From the NCBI RefSeq assembly GCF_914271435.1, contig NZ_CAJZAI010000005.1, positions 186,001 to 250,000 on the forward strand: a DNA stretch of 64,000 nucleotides. Direction: 5' to 3'. Below are positions 24,501 to 37,014 of this stretch, piece after piece; position 1 is the first letter of the stretch; each line of letters starts with the position of its first letter. Below the pieces are notes generated by a model, which saw nothing but the letters and a program-made list of their open reading frames with translations, was not told the DNA's origin and made no database searches. The translations under genes and the position numbers were made by a program. The DNA is from Cupriavidus laharis. Lineage in GTDB: Bacteria; Pseudomonadota; Gammaproteobacteria; Burkholderiales; Burkholderiaceae.

Positions 24501-25615
24501 TGTCGCTCGAACCGTTCAAGCATTCCGAGGCGCTGACCTTCGGCGTGGAGCTGGAGCTGCAGCTGGTCAACCGGCACGATTACGACCTGGCGCCATTCGC
24601 GCCCGACCTGCTCCGCGCGCTCAAGGGTGCCCAGCATGCCGGCGACATCAAGCCGGAAATCAGCCCGTCGATGATCGAGATCAGCACGGGCATCTGCCAT
24701 ACCTATGACCAGGCGGTGGAAGAGCTGACCACCATGCGCGACCTGATGCAGGCCGCGGCGCGTTCGCTCAACCTCGGCATCAGCGGTGGCGGCACGCATC
24801 CGTTCCAGCAATGGGCCGACCGTATCATTTCCGATTCGCCGCGGTACCAGTACATCTCGGAGCTGTATGGCTACCTCGCCAAGCAGTTCACGGTGTTCGG
24901 CCAGCATGTCCATATCGGCTGCCCGAGTGCGGACGAATCGCTGTTCCTGCTGCATGCCATCGGCCGCTACGTGCCGCACTTTGTCGCGCTGGCGGCGTCC
25001 TCCCCCTACGTGCAGGGCGTCGATACCGGCTTCGCGTCGGCGCGGCTGAATTCGGTTGCGGCCTTCCCGATGAGCGGGCGCGCGCCGTTCCTGCTCACGT
25101 GGGACGCCTTCACCGCGTACTTCGAGAAGATGCGCAATACGGGCGTGATCGAGAGCATGAAGGACTTCTACTGGGATATCCGCCCCAAGCCCGAATTCGG
25201 CACGATCGAGGTGCGCGTGATGGATACGCCGCTGACGGTCGGCCGCGCCTGCGACATCGCCGCGTACATCCAGATGCTGGCGCGCTACCTGCTGCTGTCG
25301 CGCCCGTTCATGCCACAGGAAGACGACTACCTGGTCTACACCTTCAACCGCTTCCAGGCCTGCCGTTTCGGGCTGGAGGGCGAATATGTACATCCCAACG
25401 AGCTGACGCGCCGGCCGATCGCCGAGCACATCCTGTCGATCTGCGATGCGCTGGTCCCGCATGCCGAGGCATTGGGATCGCTGCAGGCGCTGGCCAACAT
25501 CCGCGCGCTGGCCGAGCGGCGCGACGGTGACGCCGAGTGGCTGCGCCAGGTCGACGCCGATGCGCGAAGCCAGCGCGAAACCGTGCGCCAGGCCTGCGAG
25601 CGCTGGGCAGCCTGA
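24500..25615 (+). CDS. Carboxylate-amine ligase / glutamate-cysteine ligase-like (YbdK family)
   Basis: A 371-residue GCS2-family protein. [19 protein letters not shown] at residues 14-32, [16 protein letters not shown] and the VHIGCPS and [19 protein letters not shown] stretches are family signatures. E. coli YbdK has weak gamma-glutamylcysteine ligase activity in vitro, and its true substrate is unclear. The ATG overlaps the antiporter stop by one base. That coupling recalls K+ efflux systems gated by glutathione, but a functional link is only a suggestion. Confidence 0.88.
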   Translation: MSLEPFKHSEALTFGVELELQLVNRHDYDLAPFAPDLLRALKGAQHAGDIKPEISPSMIEISTGICHTYDQAVEELTTMRDLMQAAARSLNLGISGGGTHPFQQWADRIISDSPRYQYISELYGYLAKQFTVFGQHVHIGCPSADESLFLLHAIGRYVPHFVALAASSPYVQGVDTGFASARLNSVAAFPMSGRAPFLLTWDAFTAYFEKMRNTGVIESMKDFYWDIRPKPEFGTIEVRVMDTPLTVGRACDIAAYIQMLARYLLLSRPFMPQEDDYLVYTFNRFQACRFGLEGEYVHPNELTRRPIAEHILSICDALVPHAEALGSLQALANIRALAERRDGDAEWLRQVDADARSQRETVRQACERWAA

Positions 25616-25635
25616 CGCTGCCCACGGCGCTCACC

Positions 25636-26100
25636 TCACTTCACTGTGTAGCCGCGCCCCTGCATGCACGCCCCCCAGGCCTGGTAGTAGCTGGACATCG
25701 CCTGGCCGGTGTTGGCCGCGGCCTGCTGATTGGCGGCTGCGGCCTGCCGGCGCGATTGCCGGTGGGCGACGCCGCCCGCGACTGTGCCAACCGCCGCACC
25801 CTTGCCGGCATCGCCCGCGATCGCTCCCACTGCCGCGCCCGCCGCCGCCCCGCGCACGCGCTGGCCGCCTTGCGCCTGTGCAGGGGGGGGCGCGGCTGCG
25901 GCCTGGGCCGGGTCGACGCCGGTCTGCTGCTTGGCCCAGCTATAGCACGCGCCATCGTCGCTGGACTGTTGCTGCTGGCTCTGTCCCTTGGCGGGATAGG
26001 CAATCGGCTTTTGCTGCGCCTGGGCCGGTGCGACGGCCAGCGTAGCCAGCACCGCCGCCAGCGTACCCAATCCACGGCGTGCATTCCCGTTAGGTTTCAT
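25636..26100 (-). CDS. Exported glycine-zipper protein
   Basis: A 154-residue protein with a cleavable signal peptide (about residues 1-28, cleavage after APAQA), a Gln-rich segment and a glycine-zipper block (AAAGAAVGAIAGDAGKGAAVGTVAGGVA, residues about 84-110). The C-terminal AWGACMQGRGYTVK resembles small YMGG/glycine-zipper envelope proteins. Two cysteines (near positions 52 and 146) could pair. It converges on the YbdK-type gene, 20 bases from its stop. The function is unknown; it probably associates with the outer membrane or periplasm. Confidence 0.75.
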   Translation of the reverse strand: MKPNGNARRGLGTLAAVLATLAVAPAQAQQKPIAYPAKGQSQQQQSSDDGACYSWAKQQTGVDPAQAAAAPPPAQAQGGQRVRGAAAGAAVGAIAGDAGKGAAVGTVAGGVAHRQSRRQAAAANQQAAANTGQAMSSYYQAWGACMQGRGYTVK

Positions 26101-26252
26101 GACGAAATCCCCTGTGAGTGGGCCGGCGCGCTGGATGCGTCACGCTGCAGCGCATCCGCACGCCAGAATGGGTGGAGAGATCAGTATTGCAGCGGGTGGC
26201 GCGAAGTCAATTCAGAGTTTTGGACGGACGGAATCGGCGAGTTCGCCGCGCA

Positions 26253-26990
26253 TCATGCGCCGTGGGGCACGCTTTCGCCGTCGCGCAGCCCGAGCCGCCT
26301 GTTGGCCGGCACTGCCACGTCGATCAGCTTCGGCCGGGGCAAGTTCAGGTTGCGCATCATCTCGATGAACTCGTCGCGCGAGCGTCCGGCCACGCGGCTG
26401 TTATGCGCGCGCTCCCGCCCGATGGTCGACGATGTGTGGCCCTTGTAGTCGTGCGCCGGGTAGACCAGCGTGTCGTCGGGCAGTGCAAACAGCTTGCGCG
26501 TCAGGCTGTCGTACAGCGTGCCGGCATCGCCCGACTGGAAATCGGTGCGCCCGCAGCCGTCGATCAGCAGCGCGTCACCCGTGAACACGCGGCGCGCCAC
26601 GCCATCGGCCGCCAGCTCTTCCCACAGGTAGCTCATGCTGCCGGCGGTATGGCCCGGCGTATGGATGGCTCGCAGCACCTGCGCGCCGAAGGCAAGGGTA
26701 TCGCCATCGATCAGCTGCTTCTGCGCAGGCTTGATGTCACACCCGGACGGCGCCGCGGTATGCGCGCCGGTCTGCATGGCCACGTGGCCTGCGGAAGTGA
26801 TGTGGTCGGCATGCGCATGCGTTTCCACCACCCACGCAAGCCTGGCCCCTGCCTCGCGCAGCACGGCCATGTCGCGCTCGAACTGGTGGTCGACCGGATC
26901 GATCAGCACGGCCTCGCGCGTGGCGGCATCGATCAGCAGGTAGGTGAACGTTGACGAAGTTTCGTCGAACAGCTGGTAGAAGGTTTGCAT
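26253..26990 (-). CDS. Persulfide dioxygenase-like metallo-beta-lactamase-fold hydrolase (ETHE1 type)
   Basis: A 245-residue protein with the THAHADH metal motif at residues 57-63, HTPGHTAGSMSY, FTGDALLIDGCGRTDFQSGDA and YPAHDYKG. The GRTDFQ and Asp-Tyr-Lys-Gly elements separate ETHE1/persulfide dioxygenases from glyoxalase II. The family oxidises glutathione persulfide to sulfite and glutathione with mononuclear iron. It is cytoplasmic. The ATG is at 26990, with CGGCCATG upstream and no strong Shine-Dalgarno. Sulfur detoxification is the likely role. Confidence 0.88.
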   Translation of the reverse strand: MQTFYQLFDETSSTFTYLLIDAATREAVLIDPVDHQFERDMAVLREAGARLAWVVETHAHADHITSAGHVAMQTGAHTAAPSGCDIKPAQKQLIDGDTLAFGAQVLRAIHTPGHTAGSMSYLWEELAADGVARRVFTGDALLIDGCGRTDFQSGDAGTLYDSLTRKLFALPDDTLVYPAHDYKGHTSSTIGRERAHNSRVAGRSRDEFIEMMRNLNLPRPKLIDVAVPANRRLGLRDGESVPHGA

Positions 26991-27074
26991 GGCCGCCTCG
27001 CTCTTGCTTTGGTTCTTGTGGGCACCAGCGGTGGCGCCCTTGGGAGCCTGGCGCCATCATACGCCCCAACGGCC

Positions 27075-28451
27075 TCAGCACTCCACGATATTCACAGCCA
27101 GCCCGCCGCGCGCCGTTTCCTTGTACTTGGTTTTCATGTCGGCGCCGGTCTCGCGCATGGTCTTGATGACCGAATCGAGCGATACGTAGTGCGTGCCGTC
27201 GCCGCGCAGCGCCATGCGCGCCGCGTTCACCGCCTTGACCGAAGCCATGGCGTTGCGCTCGATGCATGGGATCTGCACCAGCCCGCCCACCGGATCGCAG
27301 GTCAGGCCAAGGTTGTGCTCCATGCCGATCTCGGCGGCGTTCTCCACTTGCGCGGGCGAGCCGCCCAGCACCGCCGCAAGCGCGCCGGCCGCCATCGAGC
27401 AGGCCACGCCCACCTCGCCCTGGCAGCCGACTTCGGCGCCCGAGATCGACGCATTGAGCTTGTAGAGCAGGCCGATCGCGCCGGCGGTGAGCAGGAAGTC
27501 CACCACGCCCTGGCGGTTGGCGCCGGGCACGAAGCGGTCGTAGTAGTGCAGCACGGCCGGGATGATGCCGGCCGCGCCGTTGGTCGGCGCCGTCACCACG
27601 CGGCCGCCCGCTGCGTTTTCCTCGTTGACCGCAATGGCATAGAGGTTGACCCAGTCCATCACGGACAGCGGGTCGGACAGTGTACGCTCGGCGCGCTCGG
27701 TCAGGCTGCGGTACAACTCCGGCGCGCGGCGGCGGACCTTGAACGGGCCCGGCAGTTCGCCGTCGGTGCGGCAGCCGCGCACTACGCAGGCCTGCATCAC
27801 GTCCCAGATATGCAGCAGCCCGGCGGTGACGTCTTCCTCGCTGCGCCACGTGAGTTCGTTTTCCATCATCAGGCGCGCGATGCTCTTGCCGCTCCCGCTC
27901 GCCATTTCCAGCATGTCCTTGCCAGTGCGGAACGGATGCGGCAGCTGCTGCGCCGCGTTGAGCACCTGCGTGTTGGGCGCGCCCGCGGTAACGACGAAGC
28001 CGCCGCCGACCGACAGGTAGCGTGCCTCGCGCAGCGACGTACCTTGCGCGTCGTACGCGTGGAATTTCATGCCGTTGGGATGCTCGGCCATGGCCTCGCG
28101 CCGGTAGAAGGCAATGTGCTCCTTCTCGACGAAGGGGATCGGGTGCCGGCCCAGCAGCGACAGCGTGCGGCTGGTGCGTAGCGCGCGCAGCCGGGTGTCG
28201 ATGGAGTCGGGGTCGATGGTATCGGGCGCTTCGCCCATCAGGCCCAGCATCACGCCCTTGTCGGTGCCGTGGCCCTTGCCGGTGGCACCTAGCGAACCGT
28301 ACAGTTCCACGCGCACGCTGGACACCCGCGGCAGCAGGCCGTCACGCTCCAGGCCATGCGCAAACATCAGGGCGGCGCGCATCGGTCCCACGGTGTGCGA
28401 GCTCGATGGGCCGATACCCACCTTGAACAGATCGAAGACGCTGACTGCCAC
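27075..28451 (-). CDS. sdaA: L-serine ammonia-lyase (4Fe-4S serine dehydratase)
   Basis: A 458-residue single-chain serine dehydratase that converts serine to pyruvate and ammonia. The GTG at 28451 was chosen because AGGAG sits just upstream and [23 protein letters not shown] is the family start. The frame extends 13 codons further upstream without similarity. Conserved cysteines for the iron-sulfur cluster lie in GVACSMAAG and [19 protein letters not shown]. It lies close to the gcv genes on the same strand, consistent with a glycine-serine-pyruvate route. Confidence 0.96.
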   Translation of the reverse strand: MAVSVFDLFKVGIGPSSSHTVGPMRAALMFAHGLERDGLLPRVSSVRVELYGSLGATGKGHGTDKGVMLGLMGEAPDTIDPDSIDTRLRALRTSRTLSLLGRHPIPFVEKEHIAFYRREAMAEHPNGMKFHAYDAQGTSLREARYLSVGGGFVVTAGAPNTQVLNAAQQLPHPFRTGKDMLEMASGSGKSIARLMMENELTWRSEEDVTAGLLHIWDVMQACVVRGCRTDGELPGPFKVRRRAPELYRSLTERAERTLSDPLSVMDWVNLYAIAVNEENAAGGRVVTAPTNGAAGIIPAVLHYYDRFVPGANRQGVVDFLLTAGAIGLLYKLNASISGAEVGCQGEVGVACSMAAGALAAVLGGSPAQVENAAEIGMEHNLGLTCDPVGGLVQIPCIERNAMASVKAVNAARMALRGDGTHYVSLDSVIKTMRETGADMKTKYKETARGGLAVNIVEC

Positions 28452-28505
28452 GGACAAGCTCCTGAGGTCACTGCCGCCCGCGGATCGCAAGCGGACATTG
28501 CGGGT

Positions 28506-29042
28506 TCAAACGGCGTCGTCCTTGCCGACTTCACTCCAGACCGAGGCGGCCGACCTGGCCGGCGCAGTCTCGGCCGGCGGCTGGCGAGCCTTGACCGATA
28601 CCGTGCCGTCGGTTTCCAGGATGGCGAAATGCACGTCGGCCACGTTGCTGCAGCCGGCGTGCCGCAGCACCTTGTTGAGGTCGTCGAAGCTGATGCGCTG
28701 GCTGCGCATCACGTCGCGCAGCACCTTGCCGTCATGGATCAGGAACTGCGGCCGGCCTTCGACGAGGACCTCCAGCCTGCGGCTGCGCCAGGTCAGATAG
28801 CCCAGCCCCGCATTGGCTGCCACCAGCGTCACCGCCAGGATCAGCCCTGCCGTCACGGAGTTGTCCCCGGCGTTCATGGCGTTCTGCACGGCATTGGACA
28901 GCACCAGCAGCAATACCAGGTCGAACGGCGTGAGCTGGCCGATCTGTCGCTTGCCCGACAACCTCAGCAGGGCCAGCACCGCGCCGTAGACGATCAGGCC
29001 GCGCAGCACGAACTCCCACCAGGGGGCACTGAGATTCCACAT
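28506..29042 (-). CDS. DUF421/YetF-type membrane protein
   Basis: A 178-residue protein with three N-terminal hydrophobic helices (FVLRGLIVYGAVLALLRL, FDLVLLLVLSNAVQNAM, VTAGLILAVTLVAANAGLGYL). The family motif RLSGKRQIGQLTPFDL is present, with a small cytoplasmic domain containing GRPQFLIHDGKVLRDVMRSQRIS. The YetF fold is widespread and of uncertain function. It lies between gcvP and sdaA, 54 bases before the sdaA start, so it may be co-transcribed with sdaA. Confidence 0.85.
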   Translation of the reverse strand: MWNLSAPWWEFVLRGLIVYGAVLALLRLSGKRQIGQLTPFDLVLLLVLSNAVQNAMNAGDNSVTAGLILAVTLVAANAGLGYLTWRSRRLEVLVEGRPQFLIHDGKVLRDVMRSQRISFDDLNKVLRHAGCSNVADVHFAILETDGTVSVKARQPPAETAPARSAASVWSEVGKDDAV

Positions 29043-29158
29043 GCAGCCTCCGCTGTGCTGGTGGCGCCGCGACGCGCGGCGCCCCTATGGTCGAGCATAG
29101 CGCGCCTGGAGGCCGGCCGTAGCCGGACGCCAGGCAAAAGACGACCTCAGTCCGCGGC

Positions 29159-32089
<2,931 letters not shown>

Positions 32090-32156
32090 GGCAAGAACCT
32101 CGTTGGGGGCGCGGTGGCAGGTGGTCGGCCATGCCGCCGCGCATCAAAATCTGCTT

Positions 32157-32246
32157 GTCGTTCCCGCGCAGGCGGGAACCCAGTGACTTTTTCAGCGTTT
32201 CAGCGGCGCATCAAAGACACTGGATTCCCGCCTGTGCGGGAATGAC
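32157..32246. repeat. REP-like composite inverted repeat, copy 1 (gcvH-gcvP spacer)
   Basis: Two hairpins, TTCCCGC-GCAG-GCGGGAA (32161-32178) and TTCCCGC-CTGT-GCGGGAA (32225-32242), lie in an inverted arrangement. The outer arms read GTCGTTCCCGC inward from the left and GTCATTCCCGC inward from the right. CCAGTG-type and CTTTGATG-type sequences extend the symmetry. A close relative lies at 62587-62674. It sits inside the gcv operon, where it may form RNA hairpins and change gcvP expression. Confidence 0.85.
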
Positions 32247-32251
32247 GTGCG

Positions 32252-32632
32252 TCAGGCGCCGACGCTGGCCTTGTAGGCGTCGGCCGACATCAGGCCGTTG
32301 ACATCGTCGCTGTTGGCCGGCTTGAGCTTGAACAGCCAGGCATCGAACGCGTCGGCGTTCACGCTTTCCGGCGCGGCCGTGGCGGCCTCGTTGACGGCGA
32401 TGACTTCACCGGCCACCGGGGCGTAGATGTCGGAAGCGGCCTTCACCGATTCCACCACGGCGAGCGCATCGCCGGCGCCGACCGACTTGCCCACCTCGGG
32501 CAGTTCCAGGAAGACGATGTCGCCCAGCGCATCCTGCGCGTGGTCGGTGATGCCGATGGTCAGGGTGCCGTCGGCTTCGACGCGCACCCATTCGTGCGAC
32601 TCGGTGTATTTCAGGTCAGCGGGGAAATTCAT
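32252..32632 (-). CDS. gcvH: Glycine cleavage system H protein
   Basis: A 126-residue lipoyl carrier. The lipoylation site is Lys64, in [16 protein letters not shown]. The N-terminal [33 protein letters not shown] is a textbook GcvH sequence. It shuttles the aminomethyl and reduced lipoyl groups between P, T and L proteins. It lies 104 bases after gcvT and before gcvP in the same transcript. No L protein gene is nearby; dihydrolipoamide dehydrogenase is shared with other complexes. Confidence 0.98.
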   Translation of the reverse strand: MNFPADLKYTESHEWVRVEADGTLTIGITDHAQDALGDIVFLELPEVGKSVGAGDALAVVESVKAASDIYAPVAGEVIAVNEAATAAPESVNADAFDAWLFKLKPANSDDVNGLMSADAYKASVGA

Positions 32633-32736
32633 GAAGGTTCTCCGGATTCAGATTTGTTCTTGGTTCGGGCGCCTGCCATCGGTGGATGGGGCAGGCGCGA
32701 CGGGCGACCGTTGTGGTGGGCCGGGGCGTTGCCGCC

Positions 32737-33864
32737 TCAGCTCACGAGTGCCTTGCCATTACGCACAAACGGCAGTTTAACCACAGTCGCCGCGAGTTTG
32801 CGGTCGCGGATCTCCACCTGCACGGTGTCGCCGACCGCCACGCCCATCGGCAGGCGCGCGAAAGCGACCGACTGCGACAGGGACGGGCTGAAGGTGCCGC
32901 TGGTGATTTCGCCGTCACCGGCGGCGGTGATGACCTTCTGGTGCGCACGCAGCACGCCGCCCTTGTCACGCAGGATCAGGCCCAGGAACTGCTGGCGCTG
33001 GCCAGCCGCGGCGAGCGCCGCCTTGCCGGTGAAATCGCGCTCGCTCTGCAGATCCACGGTCCAGGCCAGGCCCGCGTCCAGCGGCGAGGTGTTGATATCC
33101 ATGTCCTGGCCGTACAGGTTCATGCCGGCTTCCAGGCGCAGCGTGTCGCGCGCGCCGAGTCCGGCCGGGCGCACGCCAGCGGCATCGAGCTTTTCCCAGA
33201 CGGCGGCGACGTTTTCGGCGGGCACAACCAGTTCGAAGCCGTCTTCGCCGGTGTAGCCGGTGCGCGCGACCATGATCTCGCCGATGGAGGCGTCCTGGAC
33301 CACGACGGCGTTGAACGGCTTGAGGGCGTCGGAAGGCTGGGTGGACGGGAAGGCGCTCCACACCTTGGCGCGGGCGTTCGGGCCTTGCACGGCGACGATG
33401 GCCAGGGGCAGCGCACCGGCCGGGGCCACATCGCCGCGGCGCGGGGTGATGCTCACGCCGCTGTCGGTGGCGTCGTTCCGGGCGCGGATCCATTCGATAT
33501 CGCCAAGCGCCGTGCTGGCGTTGACGACCAGGCGGAAGCGGTCCTCGGCGAAGAAATAGACGATCAGGTCGTCGATCACGCCGCCTTTCTCGTCGAGCAT
33601 GCACGAGTAGAGCGCCTTGCCCGGCGTCTGCAGCTTGTCGACGTTGTTGGCCAGCAGGCCTCGCAGGAAGGCGCGCGTATTCGCGCCGGCCAGGTCGACC
33701 ACGCACATGTGCGACACGTCGAATATGCCGGCGTCGCTGCGCACCGCGTTGTGTTCTTCAATCTGGGAGCCGTAGTTGACCGGCATGTCCCAGCCGCCGA
33801 AGTCGACCATGCGGGCGCCGAGGGCGCGGTGGATGGCATTGAGGGGCGTGGCCTGGAGCGTCAT
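32737..33864 (-). CDS. gcvT: Aminomethyltransferase, T protein of glycine cleavage
   Basis: A 375-residue tetrahydrofolate-dependent enzyme that releases ammonia and forms 5,10-methylene-THF from the aminomethyl-lipoyl arm. The N-terminal [25 protein letters not shown] and the [12 protein letters not shown] and [17 protein letters not shown] motifs are typical. It is the first gene of the operon, 28 bases downstream of the leader terminator. Its expression is therefore under riboswitch control. Confidence 0.97.
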   Translation of the reverse strand: MTLQATPLNAIHRALGARMVDFGGWDMPVNYGSQIEEHNAVRSDAGIFDVSHMCVVDLAGANTRAFLRGLLANNVDKLQTPGKALYSCMLDEKGGVIDDLIVYFFAEDRFRLVVNASTALGDIEWIRARNDATDSGVSITPRRGDVAPAGALPLAIVAVQGPNARAKVWSAFPSTQPSDALKPFNAVVVQDASIGEIMVARTGYTGEDGFELVVPAENVAAVWEKLDAAGVRPAGLGARDTLRLEAGMNLYGQDMDINTSPLDAGLAWTVDLQSERDFTGKAALAAAGQRQQFLGLILRDKGGVLRAHQKVITAAGDGEITSGTFSPSLSQSVAFARLPMGVAVGDTVQVEIRDRKLAATVVKLPFVRNGKALVS

Positions 33865-33892
33865 GGAATCCTCGGGCAGTCTCGGGTTGCGA

Positions 33893-33967
33893 AAACAAAA
33901 AAAGGGTCATCCGCCGCAACGCTTGCTTCGCCCGAATGGCGTTGCAATCCGCTGCGGCGGATGACCC
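33893..33967 (-). terminator. Leader terminator of the glycine riboswitch
   Basis: On the minus strand a 15-bp stem (arms at 33953-33967 and 33904-33918) encloses a further nested stem and ends in a long T-run (A-run on the plus strand at 33893-33903). It lies between the second aptamer and gcvT. This is the arrangement of an intrinsic terminator that a riboswitch must disarm. The stem is unusually long for a leader terminator. Confidence 0.88.
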
Positions 33968-33974
33968 CTCTGTC

Positions 33975-34190
33975 CTCGATACCTGAGAGATTACGAGACG
34001 GATCCGCTGGACCTCATCCTCGCGCGCCCCTTCGGTGGGCACGCTCGCCATTGATGGCGGGTGCCGCTCTCCAGAGTGCGGCATGCATCGTGTGCATATT
34101 GCATGCCGATCCGAACGGTCCGTGGTGCCTGAGAGTTTTCGGGTGATACCCCTTCGGCGGCGCAAGACTGTGCGCGCTCTCCCGGTCGGA
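33975..34190 (-). promoter_or_regulatory. Tandem glycine riboswitch (two aptamers)
   Basis: On the minus strand two similar aptamers lie in series. The first, about 34187-34120, runs from GGGAGAG through GCCGAAGGGG to CTCTCAGGCACC. The second, about 34073-33980, runs from GGAGAG through CACCGAAGGGG to TCTCTCAGGTAT. These are the hallmark conserved blocks of the gcvT (glycine) RNA element. The second aptamer has a longer P3-type extension. The family binds glycine and usually switches glycine-cleavage genes on; the leader terminator fits that mode. Confidence 0.93.
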
Positions 34191-34197
34191 TGCGCGC

Positions 34198-34226
34198 AAT
34201 GTACGGGAGGGCCCTGCCTTTGTCAA
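34198..34226 (-). promoter_or_regulatory. Sigma-70 promoter of the gcv operon
   Basis: Reading the minus strand, TTGACA (34226-34221) and TACATT (34203-34198) are separated by exactly 17 bases. Transcription would start near 34191, at the first base of the first glycine aptamer. This is the best consensus promoter in the window. Confidence 0.8.
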
Positions 34227-34257
34227 CGCGGCAGGCCCGCCCGCTGTTGCCACGAAA

Positions 34258-34494
34258 TTAGCGGTGATGGTGGTTGTCGTCCGTGACCACGTTGCCGATC
34301 ACGCCGCCGAGGGCGGCACCGCCCAGAGTGCCTACCGCGCTGCCGTTGGTGAGCACGGCACCGCCCACCGCGCCGGCGCCCGCGCCGATGGCGGTGTTAC
34401 GTTGCTTTGGCGTCATATCGGCACAGCCGCCCGCCAGGGCGGCTACCGCCACGCCGACCAGTGTCGCTTTGCCAAGGGCTCGTAGTGTTTTCAT
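34258..34494 (-). CDS. Small glycine-zipper lipoprotein
   Basis: A 78-residue protein starting MKTLRALGKATLVG at 34494. The ATG is preceded by GGAG; the longer open frame upstream is not supported. The lipobox ALAGGC gives a lipidated N-terminal cysteine after a signal peptide. The mature part has CADMTPKQRNT, a glycine zipper and a His-rich tail (NHHHR). It resembles the lipoprotein at 42931-43164 in its first mature residues. Such proteins sit in the outer membrane; the role is unknown. Confidence 0.8.
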   Translation of the reverse strand: MKTLRALGKATLVGVAVAALAGGCADMTPKQRNTAIGAGAGAVGGAVLTNGSAVGTLGGAALGGVIGNVVTDDNHHHR

Positions 34495-34762
34495 GATTGG
34501 CTCCGGAAGTGACTTCGAATACGTTGGGGGCGGATCGGAATCCATCCCGCCATACTGATTAGAAGCCGCGGCATACCGCGGGTTTTGGGACTTACCAAGT
34601 GTTACCTCGGTAATGTCCGCGGCAAGGAAATAGCGATTTCCGCTGACAGAACACCCTCGGCCGAGCGTGTTAACATGGCCGGCTTCGCGCCGGCCGCCGG
34701 CATGCTGCGGCATGTTGTGTACCAAGCGCCTCCACCGCCCACCCACGCCAGACATCCCGCGC

Positions 34763-36859
34763 ATGACCCACGGCCTGAACGCTGCCCAATCCGAAGCCGT
34801 CCGCTACCTGGACGGGCCCTGCCTCGTCCTTGCCGGAGCGGGTTCGGGCAAGACGCGCGTGATCACGCAGAAGATCGCGCACCTGATCGAGGACAAGGGC
34901 TTCGAGCCGCGCCACATCGCCGCCGTCACCTTTACGAACAAGGCGGCCAAGGAGATGCAGGAGCGTATCGGCAAGCTGATGGAAGGCAAGACCACGCGCG
35001 AGGGCAAGCGCCTGCGGCTCAAGCAGCTCACGGTGTGCACGTTCCACTCGCTCGGTGTGCAGATCCTGCGCCTGGAGGCCGAACACGTGGGCCTGAAGCC
35101 GCAATTCTCGATCATGGATTCGGACGACTGCTTCGGCCTGATCCAGGAGCAGCTCGGCACCACCGACAAGAAGCTGATCCGCGGTGTGCAGGGCACCATC
35201 TCGCTGTGGAAGAACGGCATGGTCGATCCCGAAACGGCGATCGCGCAGGCCGCCAACGCCGACGAGCACCAGGCCGCGCTGGTCTACCGCAACTATGTGG
35301 CCACGCTGCACGCCTACCAGGCGGTCGATTTCGACGACCTGATCCGCCTGCCCGCCGAACTGTTCGCGCGCAATGAAGCAGTGCAACTCAAGTGGCAGAA
35401 CCGCCTGCGCTACTTCCTCGTCGACGAATACCAGGACACCAACGCATGCCAGTACCAGTTGCTCAAGCTGCTGGCGGGCGGCTCGCACCTGCGCGCGCCG
35501 GCGTTCACCGCCGTGGGCGACGACGACCAGGCCATCTACGGCTGGCGCGGCGCCACGCTGGACAACCTGCGCCTGCTGCAGACCGATTTCCCCGACCTCA
35601 AGGTCGTCAAGCTGGAACAGAACTACCGCTCCACGGTGCGCATCCTGGAGGCCGCCAACGCGGTCATCGCCAACAACCCGAAGCTGTTCGACAAGAAGCT
35701 GTGGAGCGAGCACGGCATGGGCGACCCGATCGCCGTCCACCCGATGAACGACGAGGAGCACGAGGCCGAGTCGGTGGTGTTCCGCCTGTCCGCGCACAAG
35801 TTCGAACGCCGCGCGCAGTTCCGCGACTACGCCATCCTCTATCGCGGCAACCACCAGGCGCGGCTGTTCGAGCAGATCCTGCGGCGCGAGCGCATCCCGT
35901 ACGTGCTGTCGGGCGGCCAGAGCTTCTTCGACAAGGCCGAGATCAAGGACATCTGCGCCTACCTGCGGCTGATCGCCAACCCGGATGATGATCCTGCCTT
36001 CATCCGTGCCATCACCACGCCGCGCCGCGGCATCGGCAACACCACGCTCGAAGTGCTGGGCACGTTCGCGGGGCAGGCCAAGGTGTCGCTGTTCGAGGCG
36101 GCCATGATGGGTGGCATCGAAGCGAAACTGCAGCCGCGCCAGCTGGAGCCGCTGCGCGTGTTCTGCGAATCGATGGTGCGCCTGGCCGACCGCGCGACGA
36201 AGGACCCGGCCAGCGTGGTGCTGGACGACATGATGGAAGGCATCCACTACGAAGCCTACCTGTACGACGCGTTCGACGAACGGCAGGCCCAGTCGCGCTG
36301 GACCAACACGCTGGAGTTCCTCGACTGGCTCAAGCGCAAGGGCACGCGGCCCGAGCCGGACGGCGAGAGTGAAGCCACTGGTTTCGACAGTGCCGATGGC
36401 TTCGGCGACGAAGGCAAGAACCTGCTCGAACTGACACAAACCGTGGCGCTGATGAGCATGCTCGAAGGGCGCGAGGAAGATCCCGACGCGGTGCGCCTGT
36501 CCACGCTGCATGCGTCCAAGGGGCTGGAGTATCCGCACGTGTTCCTGGTCGGCGTGGAAGAGGGCATCCTGCCCCATTGCCGCGAGGACGAGGACATGGG
36601 CGACGAGAAGATCGAGGAAGAGCGCCGCCTCATGTACGTGGGCATCACGCGCGCCCAGCGCAGCCTGCACATCAGCTGGTGCAAGAAGCGCAAGCGCGCG
36701 CGGGAGACCTATTCCTGCGAGCCGTCGCGGTTCATCGGCGAGATGAAGCTGGAAGAGGCGCCTGCGCCGAAGGACGAAACGCCCGCGATGAGTCCCAAGG
36801 ATCGGCTTGGCGCGCTGAAGGCGCTGCTCGGCAATGGTGGCAAGGCGGCGCAGGGTTGA
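34763..36859 (+). CDS. rep: ATP-dependent DNA helicase Rep (UvrD superfamily)
   Basis: A 698-residue SF1A helicase. ATG 34763 (MTHGLNAAQSEAVRYLDG) was chosen; the frame extends 32 codons upstream without similarity. Walker A AGAGSGKT is at residues 24-31. TFTNKAAKEM (Ia), VDEYQDTN (II), GDDDQAIYGWRGA (III), LEQNYRST (IV), LSTLHASKGLEYPHVF (V) and EERRLMYVGITRA (VI) follow in order. Length and motif variants favour Rep over UvrD. It unwinds 3'-5' and removes obstacles ahead of forks. Confidence 0.93.
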   Translation: MTHGLNAAQSEAVRYLDGPCLVLAGAGSGKTRVITQKIAHLIEDKGFEPRHIAAVTFTNKAAKEMQERIGKLMEGKTTREGKRLRLKQLTVCTFHSLGVQILRLEAEHVGLKPQFSIMDSDDCFGLIQEQLGTTDKKLIRGVQGTISLWKNGMVDPETAIAQAANADEHQAALVYRNYVATLHAYQAVDFDDLIRLPAELFARNEAVQLKWQNRLRYFLVDEYQDTNACQYQLLKLLAGGSHLRAPAFTAVGDDDQAIYGWRGATLDNLRLLQTDFPDLKVVKLEQNYRSTVRILEAANAVIANNPKLFDKKLWSEHGMGDPIAVHPMNDEEHEAESVVFRLSAHKFERRAQFRDYAILYRGNHQARLFEQILRRERIPYVLSGGQSFFDKAEIKDICAYLRLIANPDDDPAFIRAITTPRRGIGNTTLEVLGTFAGQAKVSLFEAAMMGGIEAKLQPRQLEPLRVFCESMVRLADRATKDPASVVLDDMMEGIHYEAYLYDAFDERQAQSRWTNTLEFLDWLKRKGTRPEPDGESEATGFDSADGFGDEGKNLLELTQTVALMSMLEGREEDPDAVRLSTLHASKGLEYPHVFLVGVEEGILPHCREDEDMGDEKIEEERRLMYVGITRAQRSLHISWCKKRKRARETYSCEPSRFIGEMKLEEAPAPKDETPAMSPKDRLGALKALLGNGGKAAQG

Positions 36860-37014
36860 GGCTGCGCAGGTGATGCCCCGATGGCCCGTGCGGCTGTGGT
36901 ATCCCTGCTGATACAGGGCGGTACCAGCGGGACATGGCTCGACGGGGGGGCCGCGCCTGATATGTTCTGGCGTTGGCGCGGAGCGAGGCCGGCGGCCTGC
37001 GCGTGCGTATCAAC

